Assembly: GCA_004321805.1 (NCBI GenBank)
Contig: SGZV01000006.1
Location: 1 to 59,023 of the forward strand
Direction: 5' to 3'
Origin: an alpha proteobacterium HIMB59
GTDB lineage: Bacteria; Pseudomonadota; Alphaproteobacteria; HIMB59
DNA: 59,023 bases
Part shown: one piece after another, positions 54,620-59,023 of the stretch
How positions within the stretch are numbered: position 1 is the stretch's first letter
Layout: the number at the start of each line of letters is the position of its first letter
Made by a program: the position numbers and the translations under genes
Notes under the pieces: generated by a model
What the model saw: the letters and a program-made list of their open reading frames with translations, nothing else
The model's database searches: none
Told to the model about the DNA's origin: nothing

Positions 54620-54974
54620 TCTTTTATTTTTTTGGAACCACTTTGCTTTTATAATTTTAATGGTAAGCGGGCTTTTTATTATAATAACAAGTCAAAATTA
54701 TATTAAAAAAATTGTTGGATTGGCTATTTTTCAAACTTCTGTATTTGTTTTTTTTGTTTCCTTAGCAAAAATTATTGATGGCACTGCCCCAATATTAAAT
54801 TCAACAAATGACGTTTATTCTAATCCCCTACCTCATGTTTTAATTCTAACAGCGATCGTTGTTGGAGTGGCCACATCTGCATTAGGTTTAGCAATAGTTC
54901 TTCAAATTTATAAAAATTATGGATCCATTGAAGAAAATGAAATCAAAAAAGTAGAGTTAAAGGAAAATAACTAA
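54612..54974 (+). CDS. mnhC: Mrp/Mnh antiporter subunit C (NuoK-like)
   Basis: 120-residue NuoK homologue with three membrane helices; IVGLAIFQTSVFVFFVSL and PLPHVLILTAIVVGVATSALGLA are MnhC features including the conserved acid-poor second helix. I use the ATG at 54612 (MTNLLFFW), overlapping the mnhB stop; an ATG at 54573 in the same frame would extend into mnhB without family support. Confidence 0.92.
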   Translation: MTNLLFFWNHFAFIILMVSGLFIIITSQNYIKKIVGLAIFQTSVFVFFVSLAKIIDGTAPILNSTNDVYSNPLPHVLILTAIVVGVATSALGLAIVLQIYKNYGSIEENEIKKVELKENN

Positions 54975-54975
54975 A

Positions 54976-56469
54976 ATGAATATCTTTTTAGATGACGCAC
55001 CTGCTCTTGTTGTAGTTTTACCTCTATTAGTAGCAGCAATCGTAGCATTTATTCCTTCTCCAAGATTGGCTTGGTTTATAACAATTGTAACTTTAGTGAT
55101 TCATGTATTGTTGTCTATTGAACTTTTAACGAGTTTTTCTTCTTTTGGTGCAATTATATATGAATTTGGTAATTGGCCTCCGCCTTGGGGTATCTCTTTT
55201 AAATTGGATGGAGTAAATATTGGACTACAAATACTATTTTCTGCTTTTGTTTTAATAGCAACTATTTATGCAAGAAAGATTTTTTTATCTGAAATAGAGC
55301 CTGAGGACTCAGGTAAGGCATATTCTTTATGGTTGTTAGCAATCGGAAGCTTAAATGGAATAATTTTAACCAATGATATTTTTAATTTATTTGTCTTTCT
55401 AGAAATATCAGCGCTATCATCTATTTCATTAATTTCTTTAGGTGCTGGGACAAATAGAAAAGCATTATTAGCTGCTTTCAATTATTTAATAATTGGTGCT
55501 ATTGGAGCTACTTTCTATGTCATAGGTGTAGGATTTGCTTATGCCATGACAGGTACACTTAATATGAATGATTTAATTATTCAACTTACTCAATATTCGG
55601 AGGGTCAGCTGGCAATTTTTGCCGGTATGTCTTTTATGTTAATTGGTTTAATGGTTAAGTCAGCAGTATTCCCTTTGCACCTGTGGCTACCTCCTGCATA
55701 TAGCTATGCACCATCAGCTGTTTCAACTCTTTTTGCGGCATTGGCTACTAAGGCTATTTTGATTTTCTTTGTGAGGATTTTGTATGAGGTATTCTCAATC
55801 TATAATGATTATCTAATACTCTTTTTAGATTACATTTTACTTCCACTATCTTTGATAGCTATTTTTGTTGGAACAATAATTGCTATTTATCAAGATGATA
55901 TAAAAAAATTATTAGCTTACTCCTCAATTGCTCAAATTGGATATATAACTCTTGCATTTAGTATAAAAGATAATAGTGGAGTTCTTGCGGGTTTTGTTCA
56001 TATTTTCAATCATGCTTTAATTAAAGGAGGCCTCTTTATGGCTGTGGGGTATCTAGCAATTTCATTAAAAGATCGAGTTACCTTACAAAGCATCGAAGGA
56101 TATGGGCAAAAATTCCCAATTACTTCTTACGCACTATTAATATGTGGACTTTCGCTTATAGGTTTGCCTCTTACAAATGGTTTTATTTCTAAACTATATA
56201 TTTTTCAGGCACTTTATATTAATGAAATGTTTTTAACTATTGCTCTTGTGGCTTTGAGTTCTGCATTGGCAGTTATTTATTTTTGGAAAATTGTTGAAAA
56301 ATTATTTTTTAGCTCAAAAGGATATAAGGCAACTTCAGAAGATCCCGCAATCTATATACCCATTTGGATAATAGCAATATCAATAATTTATTTTGGTATC
56401 TTTTCATCATCCATAGTTGATTTCTCATCGATTGCATCAGAGTCTTTGATCAAAGGAGGCATTAATTGA
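54976..56469 (+). CDS. mnhD: Mrp/Mnh antiporter subunit D (NuoN/NuoM-like), first copy
   Basis: 497-residue proton-channel subunit with about 14 membrane helices. The key glutamate lies in IFNLFVFLEISALSS (about residue 144) and the key lysine in GLMVKSAVFPLHLWLPPAYSYAPS (about 230-255); both match functional residues of the NuoL/M/N family. A third conserved region DDIKKLLAYSSIAQIGYI follows. This is the closest of the three large subunits to standard MnhD. Confidence 0.92.
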   Translation: MNIFLDDAPALVVVLPLLVAAIVAFIPSPRLAWFITIVTLVIHVLLSIELLTSFSSFGAIIYEFGNWPPPWGISFKLDGVNIGLQILFSAFVLIATIYARKIFLSEIEPEDSGKAYSLWLLAIGSLNGIILTNDIFNLFVFLEISALSSISLISLGAGTNRKALLAAFNYLIIGAIGATFYVIGVGFAYAMTGTLNMNDLIIQLTQYSEGQLAIFAGMSFMLIGLMVKSAVFPLHLWLPPAYSYAPSAVSTLFAALATKAILIFFVRILYEVFSIYNDYLILFLDYILLPLSLIAIFVGTIIAIYQDDIKKLLAYSSIAQIGYITLAFSIKDNSGVLAGFVHIFNHALIKGGLFMAVGYLAISLKDRVTLQSIEGYGQKFPITSYALLICGLSLIGLPLTNGFISKLYIFQALYINEMFLTIALVALSSALAVIYFWKIVEKLFFSSKGYKATSEDPAIYIPIWIIAISIIYFGIFSSSIVDFSSIASESLIKGGIN

Positions 56470-57914
56470 GTTACGAAGGACTAATGATTTTAGGTATATT
56501 GACCCCTCTATTTGCAGCTTTTGGATCCTATTGTTTTAAAAATAACGTAAATGTACGAGACTCATTTGGTGTTTTAGGTGGTATTGTTACTTTTTTAATA
56601 AGTCTTAAAATATTTAACGGACTTCAAGCTGATGAACAGTATGTCTTAAATTTATTTACTTTATTTGATGGTGTTGATTTTCTTTTTAATATCACCCCGT
56701 TAGGTTCAATCTTTAGTTTAGTAGCATCATCATTATGGATACTGGCCTCAATTTATACTGTGGGGTATATGAGAGGAGCAGCAGAAGAAAACCAGACAAG
56801 GTTTGTTATCTTTTATTCAATAGCTATTCACGCAGCCCTAGCTATTGCATGGTCTGGAAACTTGTTAATGTTGTTTATTTTTTATGAAATTCTTACTTTT
56901 TCAACTTTTCCTTTAGTTGGGCATAAGCAAAATTCTGAGTCTCAAGCAGCTGGGAGAGTATATTTATCTATCTTAGTTGGAACTTCTTTAGTTTTATTCC
57001 TACCTGCTATTTTTTGGATATGGTTTGAGACGGGAAGTTTAAATTTTACATCAGGGGGAATTTTAGATGGAAAGTTTCCAACAGAACACCTTATGTTTTT
57101 AATAGCAATGTTGGTTTTTGGAATTGGAAAAGCAGCTATTATGCCCATTCATAGATGGTTACCAGCAGCGATGGTTGCGCCTACACCTGTCTCTGCGCTC
57201 CTTCATGCTGTTGCTGTAGTCAAAGCAGGTGTGTTCAGTTTCTTAATGGTAGTTGTTTATATTATTGGTCCAGATTATTTACTTCAGAGTAAAGCATCAA
57301 ACTGGCTAGTTTGGCTATCATCCTTTACTATTTTGACAGCAAGTATCATTGCTATTTCTAAGGATGACTTAAAAGCAAGGTTAGCATACTCAACGATTAG
57401 TCAATTATCGTACATAATTTTAGGAGCAGCTTTAGCAACTACTTTTGCTCTAAAAGGAGCATCCTTTCATATTATTACTCACGCGATAGGAAAAATAACT
57501 TTGTTTTTTTGTGCGGGAGCGATTTATGTTACTGCTCATGTTAAAAAGATCAGTGAATTAGGAGGATTAGGATTTAAAACTCCAATGATATTTTTTGCGT
57601 ATACATTGGGTGCATTATCAATAATTGGTGTCCCTCCCTTTATAGGATCATGGAGTAAATTATTTTTAGTGATTGGCTCACTTGAAGCTGACTTTTTATT
57701 TGTGGCAATTTTATTAGGTATATCTTCTTTATTAAATATTTATTATTTACTGCAACCAGTATTTATTGCCTTTAATAAAAAAAATATAAAAAATATAAAA
57801 ATTACCAATGCACCGTTGACTATATGGCCTCCAATGATTACAGGAGTAGGTTGTTTACTCTTATTCTTTTTTTCAAATTACTTTTTAAACATTATTAATG
57901 GGGTAGTTGCTTAA
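56466..57914 (+). CDS. Mrp antiporter proton-channel subunit (NuoL/M/N family), second copy
   Basis: 482 residues, about 14 helices. Conserved acid in MLFIFYEILTFSTFPLVGH (about 142) and lysine-rich channel segment FGIGKAAIMPIHRWLPAAM followed by APTPVSALLHAVAVVKAG. The spacing and HAVAVVKAG motif resemble NuoL/NuoM and MrpA-type subunits more than MnhD. Start is TTG overlapping the previous stop. It probably supplies one of the extra antiporter channels that replaces the large fused MrpA. Confidence 0.88.
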   Translation: MSYEGLMILGILTPLFAAFGSYCFKNNVNVRDSFGVLGGIVTFLISLKIFNGLQADEQYVLNLFTLFDGVDFLFNITPLGSIFSLVASSLWILASIYTVGYMRGAAEENQTRFVIFYSIAIHAALAIAWSGNLLMLFIFYEILTFSTFPLVGHKQNSESQAAGRVYLSILVGTSLVLFLPAIFWIWFETGSLNFTSGGILDGKFPTEHLMFLIAMLVFGIGKAAIMPIHRWLPAAMVAPTPVSALLHAVAVVKAGVFSFLMVVVYIIGPDYLLQSKASNWLVWLSSFTILTASIIAISKDDLKARLAYSTISQLSYIILGAALATTFALKGASFHIITHAIGKITLFFCAGAIYVTAHVKKISELGGLGFKTPMIFFAYTLGALSIIGVPPFIGSWSKLFLVIGSLEADFLFVAILLGISSLLNIYYLLQPVFIAFNKKNIKNIKITNAPLTIWPPMITGVGCLLLFFFSNYFLNIINGVVA

Positions 57915-58147
57915 TGAAAAATAATAATCTTAAAACTTATGCAAAATACTTTTCTCAATTTATAATTGCTGTTGCTGGACTTCTTATAATTATTGATTTT
58001 ACTATTCATCGCCATGCCTATTTTCATTTAGAAGAGATAATTGGTTTTCCTGCAATATTTGGTTTCATTTGTTTTGTTTTCATTGTCATTGTTGGAAAAC
58101 AGCTAAGAAAAATTCTTATGAGAAAGGAGGACTACTATGACAAGTAG
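57914..58147 (+). CDS. Small membrane protein of the Mrp operon
   Basis: 77 residues with two hydrophobic helices (about 14-28 and 43-60), separated by the short HRHAYFHLEEIIGFP loop. Small two-helix proteins of this kind accompany group 2-like Mrp operons. No catalytic motif is visible. It overlaps neighbours at both ends: one base with the preceding gene and 11 with the next. Confidence 0.7.
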   Translation: MKNNNLKTYAKYFSQFIIAVAGLLIIIDFTIHRHAYFHLEEIIGFPAIFGFICFVFIVIVGKQLRKILMRKEDYYDK

Positions 58148-59023
58148 TATGATTCCTGGTTTATGGATGATTATCGCATCTATTTTATTGCCAATAATTC
58201 CTCATTATTTCAGACAACCTACGATGATTTTATCGGTAGTTTTATCATCCCTATCACTTTTAAACGGTTTTGGAACATTCCTTACTTGGGATATATTGGG
58301 TTTCAATTTAACCCTATATCATTCTGATAATCTAACTTTACCATTTGCAATAATCTTCCATATAGCTTCTTTGCTGGTAATTATTTATGGATGGCATAAT
58401 AAAAATTTGATTGAAAATATGGCAACCCTTGCATATGCGGGTTCTGCGATAGGCGCTCTTCATGCAGGAGATTTTTTTAGTTTGTTTATTTGGTGGGAAG
58501 CCACTGCCTTAACTTCTGTTTTTATCGTTCTTGCTGGAAATACAATCTCTGCAAGGAATTCAGCTATGAGATATTTAATTATTCAAGTTTGCTCTGGCGT
58601 CTTGTTGTTAATTGGTGCAAGTATGATGGTTTATCAAACAGGCAACCATGAATTAACTAAATTAGATCTATCAAGTAATTTTGGAGTATTTATCTTTTTA
58701 GCTTTTGGTATAAAAGCTGCTTTTCCATTTTTAAATGGATGGCTTCAAGACTCTTATCCTGAATCTTCTCCAACTGGAACCGTAGCTCTATCCGCTTTCA
58801 CTACAAAACTCGCTATATATGCTTTGGCTAGGACATTTCCTGGAACTGAAGCCTTAATTTGGATTGGAGCAATCATGACAGCATTTCCTGTATTTTTTGC
58901 GGTTATTGAGAATGATTTAAGAAGAGTTTTATCTTTCAGTCTTAATAATCAATTAGGCTTCATGGTTGTGGGAATAGGAATAGGTACTGAATTGTCTTTA
59001 AATGGAACTGTTGCACACGCATT
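58137..59023 (+). CDS. Mrp antiporter proton-channel subunit (NuoL/M/N family), third copy, cut by window edge
   Basis: Open from an ATG at 58137, preceded by AAAGGAGG, to the end of the window: 295 codons, C-terminus missing. The conserved acid is in DFFSLFIWWEATALTS (about 120) and the channel lysine in FGIKAAFPFLNGWLQDSY (about 200), then SPTGTVALSAFTTK and NDLRRVLSFSLNNQLGFM. At least eight membrane helices are visible. It is the third large antiporter-like subunit of the same operon. Confidence 0.88.
   Translation, partial: MTSSMIPGLWMIIASILLPIIPHYFRQPTMILSVVLSSLSLLNGFGTFLTWDILGFNLTLYHSDNLTLPFAIIFHIASLLVIIYGWHNKNLIENMATLAYAGSAIGALHAGDFFSLFIWWEATALTSVFIVLAGNTISARNSAMRYLIIQVCSGVLLLIGASMMVYQTGNHELTKLDLSSNFGVFIFLAFGIKAAFPFLNGWLQDSYPESSPTGTVALSAFTTKLAIYALARTFPGTEALIWIGAIMTAFPVFFAVIENDLRRVLSFSLNNQLGFMVVGIGIGTELSLNGTVAHA

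Noticed and set aside
1-59023. CRISPR arrays, insertion sequences, phage genes, rRNA operons, riboswitches
   Set aside because: No regularly spaced repeats, transposase motifs, integrases, rRNA sequence or recognisable riboswitch core was found on reading both strands.

Overview
The window is a compact, strongly AT-rich (roughly 30% GC by eye) bacterial chromosome segment with 67 recognisable protein genes, two of them cut by the window edges, and three tRNA genes (Ser-GCU, Pro-GGG, Glu-UUC). No rRNA, CRISPR array, insertion sequence or phage gene is visible. Gene order (purN-purM-hdaA, gatCAB, RSH-pdxJ-acpS-lepB-rnc-recO, glyA-nrdR-ribD-ribE-ribBX-ribH-nusB, plsX-ihfA-MerR-tRNA-Pro, hom-glpX-recJ), the HdaA-type DnaA regulator and the RibBX-type riboflavin enzyme point to an alphaproteobacterium. 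The tiny intergenic spaces, overlapping genes and AT bias suggest a streamlined marine lineage of the SAR11/HIMB59 kind; that placement is inference.

Layout. 1-3305 (minus): lptF-lptG-lptD for LPS transport. 3304-17162: aminopeptidase, ndk, purine genes, hdaA-aspS, topA-plsY-pyrB-ruvX and gatCAB. 17264-17355: tRNA-Ser. 17400-32037: a long plus-strand housekeeping run from dapA through ppGpp, PLP, ACP, signal peptidase, RNase III, serine/glycine and riboflavin genes to a proton-pumping pyrophosphatase. 32034-39246: bamE, plsX-ihfA-merR, tRNA-Pro, rplM-rpsI, hom-glpX-recJ, tRNA-Glu. 39342-41485: a serine-glyoxylate-type aminotransferase paired with a ketopantoate-reductase-like enzyme. 41486-44527 (minus): oxidoreductase-sucC-sucD. 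44743-52544 (plus): tripartite tricarboxylate transporter tctCBA, a GntR/FCD regulator, a ThDP-dependent lyase, a formyl-CoA-transferase-like CaiB/BaiF enzyme and a stand-alone 10-formyl-THF hydrolase/transferase-like protein. 52554-59023: an Mrp-type cation/proton antiporter operon running off the end.

The most interesting part is 43.5-52.5 kb. It reads as a self-contained carboxylate uptake and C1-release system: TctCBA imports an organic acid, the Frc-like enzyme attaches CoA, the ThDP enzyme (closer by motif to 2-hydroxyacyl-CoA lyase than to oxalyl-CoA decarboxylase) cleaves it to formyl-CoA plus a second product, and the formyltransferase-fold protein could pass the formyl group to or from tetrahydrofolate. 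The 17-bp palindrome TGGTATA-N3-TATACCA occurs perfectly both in the divergent tctC/oxidoreductase-sucCD intergenic region and just upstream of the ThDP gene, on either side of the GntR gene, so the whole set, including sucCD, looks like one regulon. The substrate is unknown; oxalate, glycolate, lactate or another 2-hydroxy acid are candidates.
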